Shown here: positions 24,151 through 33,050 of the stretch, in pieces
Position numbering within the stretch: position 1 is the first letter of the stretch
Layout of the letters: every line of letters begins with the position of its first letter
NCBI GenBank assembly: GCA_001838165.1
Contig: KV835865.1
Location: 1 to 48,000, forward strand
DNA from: Actinomyces sp. HMSC035G02
GTDB lineage: Bacteria > Actinomycetota > Actinomycetes > Actinomycetales > Actinomycetaceae
DNA length: 48,000 nucleotides
Direction: 5' to 3'
Position numbers and translations under genes: made by a program
The notes under the pieces: model-generated
Database searches by the model: none
Seen by the model: only the letters and a program-made list of their open reading frames with translations
Told to the model about the DNA's origin: nothing

Positions 24151-25278
24151 ATGCAGGCGATTGCTGATCACGTCTACCACATTCTGATCATCGCCTTCGT
24201 TGCGGCCACGATCCTCGAGGCGATCGTCAAATTTGGGAGGCGGCCGCGCAAGAAGAAGCGTGGTCCCGTCGCTCCCAGGGAGAGCGCAGTCGAGCGCGAG
24301 GAGCGTATGCGGCGGCGCTACGCTGAGTTTGGGACGCGCTGGCAGGAATGGAACGCGCAACCGCGCGGGCAAGGCGATGAGGATCGCCTCGTGACGGCTG
24401 CGAGCATCTGGGGAAGCCCGGAACAGGGAGCTTCCTTCCCTCGGCGCTTCCATGATGCTCAGCTGGGAAAGGTGATGCTCGACAAGCGCGCCTACCTGGC
24501 GATGCTGAACGCGCCCGCGGACGCAGTTCAGCCGAGGCGCGAGCTGGCCCCGACCTCGTGGGCGACGATGCGCCTCGATGTGTGGGCCCTGCACTCGAAG
24601 GCCGCGCAGAAGCCTCGTCTCATGCGCGTGTGGCTGAGTGGAGACCGTGCGCTCGTGGAGCTGCATCGTACGCGCGTCGTCAAGGTTGACGAGATCCTCC
24701 CCAGCGAGGTCATCGGCTTCGTCCGAGGCTTCACGCGCCTCGGCCCGCGCACGGGCAAAGTCGACGGCCTACGTTGGCTGCCCGCCGAGACGATGGAGCT
24801 GGGAGCCAAGCCCCTCTGGAATACCTTCCGTGCGATGCGCGACATCTCCTGTGTGGCTCCTGCGGGGTCGACCGTCGCCGACGCCTTGAATGCTGCGGAC
24901 TTCCACGCCTTTGCCTTCTTGGCTTTCCGTGCTGAGAGTGCGTGGAAAGAGCCGTGTGCGCATCTGCGCGTCCTGGATTGTTCTGGCGTGACCTATCAGG
25001 TGGGCGATGCGTTCTCGCTGCAGCTTGATGAGGGGCAGGAGGAGCATGCTTCTCGACGAGGCCGGGGCCGCCCGAGCAGGCGCCGCAGCCTGAGGAGAAG
25101 GCGTAGTGCGGCGGAGGAAGCGGTTGTATCCGGCTGTGATGAGCAGCAGGTTGCAGAAGCGGAGCTCTCTGAGTCACCTGGCCACGAACCCGAGCCGCTG
25201 GCGGACACGGACCTCGCCGTGGTACCGATCGATCCACGTGAAGTCCTGTGGGCCGTGGAGAGGATGATCGAGCTGTGA
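24151..25278 (+). CDS. Membrane-anchored protein of unknown function
   Basis: A 375-residue protein with one N-terminal membrane helix (about residues 6-28, HVYHILIIAFVAATILEAIV) followed by an Arg/Lys cluster, so most of it is cytoplasmic. A charged helical segment (45-70), a globular middle without known motifs (about 75-290) and an Arg-rich, then acidic tail follow. I do not recognise a family. ATG 24151 has GGGAGGAG at ideal spacing. It is the first chromosomal gene after attR and overlaps the next gene in GTGA fashion, so the two are co-translated. Confidence 0.78.
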   Translation: MQAIADHVYHILIIAFVAATILEAIVKFGRRPRKKKRGPVAPRESAVEREERMRRRYAEFGTRWQEWNAQPRGQGDEDRLVTAASIWGSPEQGASFPRRFHDAQLGKVMLDKRAYLAMLNAPADAVQPRRELAPTSWATMRLDVWALHSKAAQKPRLMRVWLSGDRALVELHRTRVVKVDEILPSEVIGFVRGFTRLGPRTGKVDGLRWLPAETMELGAKPLWNTFRAMRDISCVAPAGSTVADALNAADFHAFAFLAFRAESAWKEPCAHLRVLDCSGVTYQVGDAFSLQLDEGQEEHASRRGRGRPSRRRSLRRRRSAAEEAVVSGCDEQQVAEAELSESPGHEPEPLADTDLAVVPIDPREVLWAVERMIEL

Positions 25279-25631
25279 GGGAAGAACTCGTCGAGGCAGT
25301 CCTGCGGGTCGTGGAGGAAATTCCCGAGGGGAGAGTGGCCACCTATGGCATGATCGCCCGTGCGGTCGGTACCGGTCCGCGCGTCGTGGGGCGGATTATG
25401 CACGACTGGGGCGGTGGAGTCCCGTGGTGGCGCGTCGTGAACGTTCACGGAACTTTTCCGACAACTGTACGAGGTGAGGGATTTTCCGAGTGGGAACGAG
25501 AGGGGATTCCTCACGATCCGACACGCGGAAAAGTGCTGATCGCGGCGTGCGTGGTCGAGCAGGATTGGTTGGATACTGTCGCGTCTAACGTCCTTGAAAA
25601 TCTGCGCGATCATGCGGAAATGTCAGACTGA
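25275..25631 (+). CDS. Alkyltransferase-like protein (ATL, MGMT DNA-binding domain)
   Basis: A 118-residue protein with the MGMT DNA-binding fold: RVATYGMIARAVG (residues 20-32), PRVVGRIMHDWG with the finger Arg at 36, then PWWRVVNVHG at 50-59. The alkyl-accepting Cys of true methyltransferases (PCHRV) is Trp51, as in ATL proteins that bind O6-alkylguanine without removing the alkyl group and flag it for nucleotide excision repair. The next position, His in both MGMT and ATL, is Trp52 here, which is unusual. GTG 25275 overlaps the upstream stop. Confidence 0.85.
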   Translation: MREELVEAVLRVVEEIPEGRVATYGMIARAVGTGPRVVGRIMHDWGGGVPWWRVVNVHGTFPTTVRGEGFSEWEREGIPHDPTRGKVLIAACVVEQDWLDTVASNVLENLRDHAEMSD

Positions 25632-25749
25632 ATCGTCCTGACATTCGGTTACGATTTGATTACGCGCAAAGACATTTGGGTCGCGCGGGCCACTGTGATG
25701 CTCTACTCTTAAGGGGACGCCGAAGAGGGCGATTCTCCGGAACAGTGAC

Positions 25750-25763
25750 CGTTAGCGTTAACG
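25750..25763. promoter_or_regulatory. LacI-family operator before ABC transporter genes
   Basis: CGTTAGC-GTTAACG is a near-perfect inverted repeat (6 of 7 positions) with the GTTAnnnnTAAC form common in LacI-family sites. It lies 57 bases before the ATPase start. The LacI gene at 33025 in the same locus is the likely binder. I could not fix a convincing -35/-10 pair in this 189-base gap. Confidence 0.6.
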
Positions 25764-25820
25764 ATGCCGGAGGAGCAAACTCCAGAAACAGAGAAGTTAC
25801 TGGTACCCAAGGGGTGAGAA

Positions 25821-27338
25821 GTGACGAACTTACTAGAGCTAAAGGGGATCTCAAAGACATTCCCCGGCGTGAAGGCGCTGTCCGACGTGGACCTCGACCT
25901 TCGACCCGGTGAAGTCTTGGGTCTCTGCGGTGAGAACGGAGCGGGCAAGTCCACGCTCATGAAGGTGCTCACCGGTATCCACAAGTCCGACCCGGGCGGC
26001 GAGATCTGGCTGCAGGGGGAGAAGGTCGACATTCAGTCGCCGGAGCACGCACGTGACCTCGGCCTGTCGATCATCCACCAGGAACTCAACATCGTTCCTG
26101 ACCTGACCGTCGCCCAGAACCTGTACATCGGTCGACCCGGCACGTCCAAGTTTGGCTACATCGACGACCGCAAGATGGTTCGTGATGCGCGCGAGCTTTT
26201 CGAGCGCCTCAACATGAACATCGATCCCACCGCCTACTGCCGCGACCTACCGGTTGCGCGCCTGCAGATGGTGGAAATTGCGCGCGCGCTGTCCTTCGAT
26301 TCGAAGATCCTGGTCATGGACGAGCCCACGGCTCCGCTGACCACGACTGAGACCGAGTCTCTCTTCGAGCTGGTGCGCGACTTCGTGTGCCCGACGACCG
26401 GCCTGATCTTCATCACGCACCGCATGCCCGAGCTCACCGAGCTCACCGACCGCATCTCGGTCCTGCGCGATGGCAAGTACATCGGCACGGTGGACACGGC
26501 CACCACTCCGATGCGCGAGGTCGTCAAGATGATGGTCGGTCGCGAGGTCCCCGCGGACGCGCGCCCCACCACCAAGCCGCTCTCCGACGAGGCCGTCCTG
26601 CGCGTCGAGCACCTCTCGACCGTCAAGGCCGTCCACGACGTGTCCTTCGAGGTCAAGAAGGGCGAAATCTTCGGTTTCGCGGGCCTGGTCGGCGCTGGCC
26701 GTACCGAGGTCGCCCGAGCTCTGTTCGGCGCTGACCCCCACACCGCGGGCGACATCTACGTCCACGGCAAGAAGGTCTCGATCAAGGGCGCGAACGACGC
26801 CGTGAAGAACGGCATCGGCTACCTTTCCGAGGACCGCAAGCAGTACGGCCTGCTCCTTGACAAGGACCTGTCCTTCAACACGGGCTTGGCCGCCATGGAC
26901 CATTTCACGAACGCATCGGTCGTTGCCACCAAGAAGCTGCGTCATGCCGCCAAGGATTACGTGGCGAAGCTGCGCACGCGTACCCCCAGCGTCGACGTCG
27001 AGGTCCGTAGCCTCTCGGGCGGTAACCAGCAGAAGGTCGTCGTGGCCAAGTGGCTGGAGCGCGATACCGACATCCTGATCTTCGACGAGCCGACCCGCGG
27101 CATCGACGTGGGTGCGAAGGACGAGATCTACACGCTGCTCGAAAACCTGGCACAGCAGGGAAAGGCGATCATTGTGATCTCCTCGGAGCTGCCTGAGGTC
27201 CTGCGCCTGGCGAACCGCATCGCCGTCATGGCCCACGGCCGCATCATCGGCACCCTCGACAATGAGGAAGCCACCCAAGAAAACATCATGGAACTGGCCA
27301 CCGTCGGCCAGGAAGAAGCGAACGGAGTACACGCGTGA
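25821..27338 (+). CDS. Sugar ABC importer, ATP-binding protein (RbsA/MglA type)
   Basis: A 505-residue protein with two fused ATPase domains, the layout of RbsA, MglA and XylG. Domain 1: Walker A GENGAGKST (residues 37-45), a degenerate signature LPVARLQM and Walker B ILVMDEPTA. Domain 2: weak Walker A GLVGAGRTE, canonical LSGGNQQK and LIFDEPTRGIDVG. One strong and one weak ATP site is normal in this family. It drives uptake with the permease and lipoprotein that follow; the substrate is probably L-fucose from context. GTG 25821 follows AAGGGG; the stop overlaps the permease GTG. Confidence 0.92.
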   Translation: MTNLLELKGISKTFPGVKALSDVDLDLRPGEVLGLCGENGAGKSTLMKVLTGIHKSDPGGEIWLQGEKVDIQSPEHARDLGLSIIHQELNIVPDLTVAQNLYIGRPGTSKFGYIDDRKMVRDARELFERLNMNIDPTAYCRDLPVARLQMVEIARALSFDSKILVMDEPTAPLTTTETESLFELVRDFVCPTTGLIFITHRMPELTELTDRISVLRDGKYIGTVDTATTPMREVVKMMVGREVPADARPTTKPLSDEAVLRVEHLSTVKAVHDVSFEVKKGEIFGFAGLVGAGRTEVARALFGADPHTAGDIYVHGKKVSIKGANDAVKNGIGYLSEDRKQYGLLLDKDLSFNTGLAAMDHFTNASVVATKKLRHAAKDYVAKLRTRTPSVDVEVRSLSGGNQQKVVVAKWLERDTDILIFDEPTRGIDVGAKDEIYTLLENLAQQGKAIIVISSELPEVLRLANRIAVMAHGRIIGTLDNEEATQENIMELATVGQEEANGVHA

Positions 27339-28348
27339 GCACCGCCGTCGTCGATAACAAGGGCCTGGAGGCGCCGTCGTCTTTCAAGACCTTCATGAAG
27401 AACAACATGCAGCTGCTGCTCGTGACGCTGGCGCTGCTGGTCGTTCTGGCATTCTTTAGCTTTGCAGTGCCCAACTTCGCGTTCGTGACTCGCGAGGTCT
27501 ACCTGGGCATCGTCCTGCAGTCGGCCTACATCGGCGTCATGGCGCTCGGTGCGACGTTCGTCATCGCGACCTCCGGCATTGACCTCTCCGTCGGTACGGG
27601 CCTCAGCCTCGTGGCCGTCATGGCCGGTATCTTCCTCGCGGGCGACAAGATGAACCTGCCGCTCGGCCTCGGCCTCGTTCTGACGCTGCTGGTCGGTATG
27701 GCGATCGGCCTGGTCAACGGCCTCAACGTGTCGATCCTGGGCCTGCCGCCCTTCATCGCAACGCTCGCGATGATGATGGTCGCCCGAGGCCTCGCGCTGA
27801 TCATCTCCGACAAGGCCTCGATCTCCATCGCCAACCCCGGCTACAAGTACATTGCCTCCGGCACGCCCATCCCCTACGTCGCCAACGCCGTCATCATCTT
27901 CGTGGTCCTCACGATCCTGGCGACCTTCCTCATGAACAAGACCCTGCTGGGCCGCTACGCCCTCGCGATCGGCTCCAACGAAGAGGCCACCCGCCTCTCC
28001 GGCGTCAACGTTCGCCTGTGGAAGATCATCATCTACGTGGTCGCGGGCGCGTTCATGGCCATCGGCGCCATCCTGTACTCGGCCCGTGGTGGCCTCGTCC
28101 AGCCCGCTGAGGGCGTGGGCATGGAGCTCAACGTCATCGCCGCAGCCGTCATCGGCGGTACCTCCCTGTCGGGTGGCCGCGCCTCGATCCCCGGCGCTCT
28201 GGTCGGCGCGATCCTCATGGAGACCCTGAAGAAGGGCCTGACGATGATGGGTATCGCCGCCGAATGGCAGTTCGTCGTCACCGGTATCGTCCTGCTCCTG
28301 GCGGTCGTTATCGACAACCTGCGTCGCATCCGCGAAAACGCAGCCTGA
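27335..28348 (+). CDS. Sugar ABC importer, permease (RbsC type)
   Basis: A 337-residue protein with eight to ten hydrophobic segments. Family marks are ATFVIATSGIDLSVGTGLSL (about residues 70-90), FIATLAMMMVARGLAL, and the cytoplasmic coupling region with GSNEEATRLSGVNV (about 212-225). The end GGTSLSGGRASIPGALVGAI is typical of RbsC/XylH. It probably works as a homodimer with two ATPase chains. GTG 27335 overlaps the ATPase stop (GTGA). Confidence 0.92.
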   Translation: MSTAVVDNKGLEAPSSFKTFMKNNMQLLLVTLALLVVLAFFSFAVPNFAFVTREVYLGIVLQSAYIGVMALGATFVIATSGIDLSVGTGLSLVAVMAGIFLAGDKMNLPLGLGLVLTLLVGMAIGLVNGLNVSILGLPPFIATLAMMMVARGLALIISDKASISIANPGYKYIASGTPIPYVANAVIIFVVLTILATFLMNKTLLGRYALAIGSNEEATRLSGVNVRLWKIIIYVVAGAFMAIGAILYSARGGLVQPAEGVGMELNVIAAAVIGGTSLSGGRASIPGALVGAILMETLKKGLTMMGIAAEWQFVVTGIVLLLAVVIDNLRRIRENAA

Positions 28349-28373
28349 TCCTTCATCCATCCCAATTACACCC

Positions 28374-28425
28374 GGTGAACCAACGCTGGTTCACCCCCCC
28401 CCAGAAAGGCGGGAACACTCCCGCC
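28374..28425 (+). promoter_or_regulatory. Two hairpins between permease and binding protein
   Basis: GGTGAACCA/TGGTTCACC (28374-28395, loop ACGC) and GGCGGG/CCCGCC (28408-28425). Neither has a T run. Such hairpins before a binding-protein gene often protect its mRNA, allowing more binding protein than permease; that role is inference. Confidence 0.6.
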
Positions 28426-28444
28426 CCCCACGAAAGGAAAACCA

Positions 28445-29515
28445 ATGCGCCCCATCGGACGTATCTTCGCCGCCGCCGCCGTCGGCTCCATGGCCCTGGG
28501 CCTGGCTGCCTGCACGACCTCGACGGATGCGAGCGGAGGCTCCTCCTCCGACACCAGCACCACCAAGAGCGACTCCTCCGGCGCCTCCAAGGTTGACACC
28601 TCCGGTGACATGCAGGACTGGGAGAAGGCCGCGGTCAAGGGCGATGGCACCAAGACCATCTACCTGGTCTCCAAGGGCTTCCAGCACCGCTTCTGGCAGG
28701 CTGTGAAGGAAGGCGCCGAGCAGGCTGGCGAGGAGCTGGGCTACAAGGTGAACTTCGTTGGCCCGCAGGACGAGACCAAGGTGACCGAGCAGACCGACCA
28801 GCTGAAGTCCGCTCTGGACTCCGGCCCGGCTGCCATCGGCTTCGCCGCCCTCGACTCAAAGGCTGCCGCCGACCTGCTCAAAGAGATCCATGACAAGGGC
28901 ATCCCGGTCGTCGCCTTCGACTCCGGTGTTGAGTCCGACATCCCGGTGACCACCGTCCAGACGGACAACACGAAGGCCGCCGAGGAAGCTGCCAAGCACA
29001 TGATCGAGCTCCTCAAGGGCAAGAAGGGCTCCGTCGGCATGGTCTGCCACGACTCGACCTCCACCACGGGCAAGCAGCGCTGCGAGGGCTTCAAGGAGTA
29101 CTTCAAGGCCAACGCTCCCGCGGACCTGAAGCTCCTCGACGAGCAGATCGCCGGTGAGGTCACCAAGGCCGCCGACACCTCGCTGTCCATCATCCAGGCC
29201 AACTCCGACATCGTCGGCATGTACGGCTCCAACGAGGCCGCCGCCTCCGGCATCGTCCAGGGTGTTGCTGAGTCCGGCAAGGACGTCACCGTCGTCGGCT
29301 TCGACTCGGGCAAGACCCAGATCGACGCCATCAAGGCCGGCACCGAGGCAGGCGCCGTGACCCAGTCGCCCGTCAAGATCGGCTACTACACGGTCAAGGC
29401 TGCGGTTGCCGCGCTGAACGGCGCCGAGCTGCCAAAGACCATCAACTCGGGCTTCGCCTGGTACGACAAGACCAACATCGACAGCCCCGAGATCAAGGCG
29501 AACCTGTACGAGTGA
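28445..29515 (+). CDS. Sugar ABC importer, substrate-binding lipoprotein
   Basis: A 356-residue exported lipoprotein. Residues 1-22 are a lipoprotein signal with the lipobox LAAC (C23), followed by a Ser/Thr/Asp-rich tether (24-55). The mature part has the ribose-binding-like fold: IYLVSKGFQHRFWQAVKEGA, GFAALDSKAAADLL, IPVVAFDSGV and DVTVVGFDSGKTQIDAIKAG. It would capture sugar outside the membrane for the ATPase/permease pair. GAAAGGAAAA precedes ATG 28445. A strong terminator follows. Confidence 0.92.
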   Translation: MRPIGRIFAAAAVGSMALGLAACTTSTDASGGSSSDTSTTKSDSSGASKVDTSGDMQDWEKAAVKGDGTKTIYLVSKGFQHRFWQAVKEGAEQAGEELGYKVNFVGPQDETKVTEQTDQLKSALDSGPAAIGFAALDSKAAADLLKEIHDKGIPVVAFDSGVESDIPVTTVQTDNTKAAEEAAKHMIELLKGKKGSVGMVCHDSTSTTGKQRCEGFKEYFKANAPADLKLLDEQIAGEVTKAADTSLSIIQANSDIVGMYGSNEAAASGIVQGVAESGKDVTVVGFDSGKTQIDAIKAGTEAGAVTQSPVKIGYYTVKAAVAALNGAELPKTINSGFAWYDKTNIDSPEIKANLYE

Positions 29516-29578
29516 GCCGATAGCTCCATCGGGCACGAGGCCGGGGCTGGGGAAGTGACAAACTGAACCGGTGGCCCG

Positions 29579-29634
29579 CCGCGGGTCCCGCTCCACTTTG
29601 GTGGGGCGGGACCCGCGGACCCGGCACTTTTTTG
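29579..29634 (+). terminator. Strong terminator/attenuator after binding-protein gene
   Basis: An 18-base arm at 29579-29596 pairs with 29601-29618 with a single mismatch around TTTG, and six T follow at 29628-29633. It should stop much of the transcription before the isomerase, separating transport from enzyme expression. Confidence 0.85.
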
Positions 29635-29704
29635 TTCAAAGGATCCGAGGGGGCGAGCGCCCCCGCGCTCCGACATCGACGTCACCATGAGGGATGAAGG
29701 AATA

Positions 29705-31468
29705 ATGACAAACCACCCCCGCATCGGAATCCGCCCCACTATTGACGGCCGCCGCAAGGGCGTTCGTGAGTCGCTCGAAGAGCAGACCATGAACATGGCG
29801 AAGTCCGTCGCCGAGCTTTTCACCTCCAACCTGCGCTACCCGGACGGCGCCCCCGTCGAGGTCGTCATCGCTGACACCACGATCGGCCGCGTTCACGAGG
29901 CCCAGGCCTGCGCCGCCAAGTTCCGCGAGAACAACGTCGGCCTGACCGTGACGGTCACCCCCTGCTGGTGCTACGGCACCGAGACCACCGACATGGATCC
30001 CGCGATGCCGCACGCCATCTGGGGCTTCAACGGCACCGAGCGCCCCGGCGCCGTGTACCTTGCCGCCGCCCTGGCAGGCCACGCTCAGATCGGTATCCCC
30101 GCCTTCGGCATCTACGGCGAGCACGTGCAGGACGCTGACGACACCTCCATCCCCGAGGACGTGCGCACCCGCCTCCTCGACTACGCGACAGCCGGTCTGG
30201 CCGTCGCTCAGATGAAGGGCGAGGCCTACCTGTCCATGGGCTCCGTCTCCATGGGTATTGCTGGCTCTGTCGTGAACCCCGACTTCTTCGGCTCCTACCT
30301 CGGCATGCGTAACGAATACATCGACATGTCCGAGTTCACCCGCCGCATCGATGAGGGCATCTACGATCCCGAGGAGTACGAGAAGGCGTACCAGTGGATC
30401 CGCGAGAACTTCAAGCAGGGCAAGGATTGGAACCCGCCGGAGTGGCAGTACCCGGAGAAGCACGAGGACTGGTGGAAGTTCGTCACCAAGATGACGCTCA
30501 TCGCCCGCGACCTCATGCACGGCAACCCCCGCCTGGCCGAGCTGGGCTTCGAGGAAGAGGCTGGCGGCCACGGCGCCATCGCGGCAGGCTTCCAGGGCCA
30601 GCGCCAGTGGACGGACCACTTCCCGAACGGCGACGTTCTGGAGACCATCCTCAACACGAACTTCGACTGGACCGGCATTCGCCAGCCTTCCGTCGTGGCC
30701 ACCGAGAACGACTCGCTTAACGGTGCCTCGATGCTGTTCGGCTACCTGCTGACCAACACGCCGCAGATCTTCTCCGACGTGCGCACCTACTGGAGCCCCG
30801 AGTCCATCGAGAAGGCCACCGGTTGGAAGCCCGAGGGCCGCGCTGCCGCCGGTCTGCTCGACCTGCGTAACTCCGGCTCGACCACGCTGGACGGCGCCGG
30901 CAAGGCTGTGCGCGACGGCAAGAACGTCATCAAGCCCTGGTACGAGCTGACCGAGGAAGACCGCGACGCCACGCTCGAGGCCACGACCTTCCACCCGGCC
31001 TCGACCGGCTACTTCCGTGGCGGCGGCTTCTCGACCCACTTCCGCACCTCCGGCGAGATGCCCGTGACGATGTGCCGCCTCAACCTGGTGCGCGGCCTCG
31101 GACCGGTCCTGCAGATCGCCGAGGGCTACACGGTCGAGCTGCCCGACGAGGTCGCCTTCACCATCGAAGAGCGCACCAACATCGAGTGGCCCACCACCTG
31201 GTTCGTCCCGAACCTGACGGGTGAGGGCGCGTTCAAGAGCGTCTACGACGTGATGAACAACTGGGGCGCTAACCACGGCGCGATCTCCTATGGCCACATC
31301 GGCGGTCAGCTCATCACGCTGGCCTCGATGCTGCGCATCCCGGTCAACATGCACAACGTCCCCGAGGAGCGGATCTTCCGTCCCAAGGCGTGGTCGCTGT
31401 TCGGCACCGAGTCCCTCGAGGCCGCGGACTTCCGCGCCTGCGACACCTTCGGTCCGATGTACCGCTGA
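29705..31468 (+). CDS. fucI: L-fucose isomerase
   Basis: A 587-residue enzyme converting L-fucose to L-fuculose; family members also take D-arabinose. Length equals E. coli FucI. Supporting segments: [20 protein letters not shown] near the start, [28 protein letters not shown] (D336, corresponding to the E. coli metal ligand D361), and [14 protein letters not shown] near the end (H531, near E. coli H528). Mn2+ is the usual cofactor. ATG 29705 has GAAGGA at good spacing; an upstream ATG at 29687 lacks one. It starts just after the terminator, so it may need readthrough or its own promoter. Confidence 0.95.
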   Translation: MTNHPRIGIRPTIDGRRKGVRESLEEQTMNMAKSVAELFTSNLRYPDGAPVEVVIADTTIGRVHEAQACAAKFRENNVGLTVTVTPCWCYGTETTDMDPAMPHAIWGFNGTERPGAVYLAAALAGHAQIGIPAFGIYGEHVQDADDTSIPEDVRTRLLDYATAGLAVAQMKGEAYLSMGSVSMGIAGSVVNPDFFGSYLGMRNEYIDMSEFTRRIDEGIYDPEEYEKAYQWIRENFKQGKDWNPPEWQYPEKHEDWWKFVTKMTLIARDLMHGNPRLAELGFEEEAGGHGAIAAGFQGQRQWTDHFPNGDVLETILNTNFDWTGIRQPSVVATENDSLNGASMLFGYLLTNTPQIFSDVRTYWSPESIEKATGWKPEGRAAAGLLDLRNSGSTTLDGAGKAVRDGKNVIKPWYELTEEDRDATLEATTFHPASTGYFRGGGFSTHFRTSGEMPVTMCRLNLVRGLGPVLQIAEGYTVELPDEVAFTIEERTNIEWPTTWFVPNLTGEGAFKSVYDVMNNWGANHGAISYGHIGGQLITLASMLRIPVNMHNVPEERIFRPKAWSLFGTESLEAADFRACDTFGPMYR

Positions 31469-31475
31469 TGCAACT

Positions 31476-31518
31476 CCCGGTCGGGCTCGGGTGTCCTCTC
31501 TCCCCGAGCCCGACCGGG
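31476..31518 (+). terminator. Long perfect hairpin after isomerase gene
   Basis: A 16-base arm at 31476-31491 pairs perfectly with 31503-31518 around an 11-base pyrimidine loop. There is no T run, so it may act as a weak terminator or mRNA stabiliser between isomerase and kinase. Confidence 0.6.
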
Positions 31519-31640
31519 CTCGCCCCCCACGCGGGGCACCACCACCGGGATCCGGCCCCGGCCTCGCCGATGAGGAAAGCCGCACGAGAACCCAACGACG
31601 GGACGCGCCGCGCGAGGGCGTTTTGAGCAGGAGACCTTCA

Positions 31641-33050
31641 ATGACCACCGTACTTGCTGTTGACCTTGGATCCGCATCCGGACGAGTCCTCGCCGGAACG
31701 CTGCACGACGGACGCCTCGACGTCACCGATATTCACCGCTTTAAGCACGAGGCCCGCCGCCGCGAAGACGGCACCCTCACGTGGGACGTGGCCACGATGG
31801 AGGCCGAGACGATCACCGGCCTGAAGAAGGCCCTCGAACAGTTCCCGGACGCCCGCGCGGTCTCCATTGACACATGGGGCGTGGACTGGGCTCCCCTCGA
31901 CGAGAACGGCGAGCTCGTCGGCGACGTCATCGCCTACCGCGACGAGCGCACCTCCCGCACCCTTGACGCATTCCGTGATCGCATCGGCGACCGCGAGTTC
32001 TTCGACCTGACCGGCAACCAGCCGGCCACCATCAACACGGCGAACCAGCTCTTCGCCTACCTGCAGGAGAATCCCGCCGACGCGCAGCGCGTCGCAGCGG
32101 CCCTCTTCCTGCCCGACTACTTCGCGTATCGACTGACCGGCGTCGTCGGTTGGTCGCGTACGATCGCCTCGACTTCCGGCCTGCTCACCCCGGGCGGCGG
32201 CGACTTCAATGACGAGGTCTTCAACCGTCTCGGTATCCCGCGCGGCTGGTTCGGTGACCTGTCTGCCGATCGTACCGTCGTCGGCCGCTGCACTGTCCCC
32301 GGCCTCGAAACCCTCACCGTTGTGCGCGGCGGTGCCCACGACTCCGCGTGCGCCGTCCACGGCCTGCCCATCGAGGAAGGCAAGCGCGCCTACTTCCTGT
32401 CCTGCGGCTCGTGGTCTGTCCTCGGCGCCATCGAAGACAAGCCCCTCATGAGCGACGCGGCCTTCGACCTCGGTATCACGAACGAGGGCCGCACCGACGG
32501 GGGAGTGCGTCCCCTCTTCAACATCACGGGCATGTGGATTCTCCAGGAGATCCAGCGCCAGTGGGAGCGCGAGGGCACGCCCACCGACACCGACGAGTTG
32601 GTCGCCCAGGCGCGCGAACTGCCCGCTGCCTCCGGTGTGTTTGACCCCGACGAGGAAGCTTTCGCCACCCCCGGCGACATGCAGCGCAAGATTGACGAGG
32701 CCCTGGACGCCCAGGGCGCGGCCCGTCCCGACTCCATGGCAGGCTACGTGCGCGTCATCATCGAGTCCTTCGCCCGCCGCTACGCCCGTGCGATTGGCGA
32801 ACTGACCGAGGCCACGGGGAAGGCCCCCGACCAGCTCAACCTCGTTGGCGGCGGCGCGCGCAACCGACTCCTGTGCGACCTGACCGCGCAGATCTCCGGA
32901 GTTACCGTCGTTCGCGGTCCCATCGAGGCCTCGACCTTCGGTTCGCTCCTCGCCCAGCTTGAAACCATCGGCGCTCTCGCGCAGGCAGACCGCGCCTCCG
33001 TCATCGCAGCCAGCGCAGCGACCCATGTCCACGTCCCGACCCGCAGCTAA
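31641..33050 (+). CDS. FGGY-family sugar kinase (rhamnulokinase/fuculokinase type)
   Basis: A 469-residue kinase that should phosphorylate the ketose from the isomerase (L-fuculose or similar) at C1. AVDLGSASGRV at the N-terminus is the first phosphate loop; SIDTWGVDWAPLD and a GGAHDSACAVHGLP segment with catalytic D234 are typical of the RhaB branch of the FGGY family; LNLVGGGARN near residue 396 is the second ATP motif. In several actinobacteria RhaB-like kinases replace FucK in fucose loci. ATG 31641 follows AGCAGGAGA. Its 3' end overlaps the LacI gene by 26 bases. Confidence 0.88.
   Translation: MTTVLAVDLGSASGRVLAGTLHDGRLDVTDIHRFKHEARRREDGTLTWDVATMEAETITGLKKALEQFPDARAVSIDTWGVDWAPLDENGELVGDVIAYRDERTSRTLDAFRDRIGDREFFDLTGNQPATINTANQLFAYLQENPADAQRVAAALFLPDYFAYRLTGVVGWSRTIASTSGLLTPGGGDFNDEVFNRLGIPRGWFGDLSADRTVVGRCTVPGLETLTVVRGGAHDSACAVHGLPIEEGKRAYFLSCGSWSVLGAIEDKPLMSDAAFDLGITNEGRTDGGVRPLFNITGMWILQEIQRQWEREGTPTDTDELVAQARELPAASGVFDPDEEAFATPGDMQRKIDEALDAQGAARPDSMAGYVRVIIESFARRYARAIGELTEATGKAPDQLNLVGGGARNRLLCDLTAQISGVTVVRGPIEASTFGSLLAQLETIGALAQADRASVIAASAATHVHVPTRS

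Noticed and set aside
24028..24666. Protein frame reading through the tRNA half and terminator on the - strand
   Set aside because: It is a known kind of artefact from translating tRNA and terminator sequence, and it is antisense to the membrane-anchored protein.
29636..31726. Open frame of about 690 codons on the - strand opposite L-fucose isomerase
   Set aside because: Antisense of a confidently identified enzyme; composition is repetitive and no start signal is seen.
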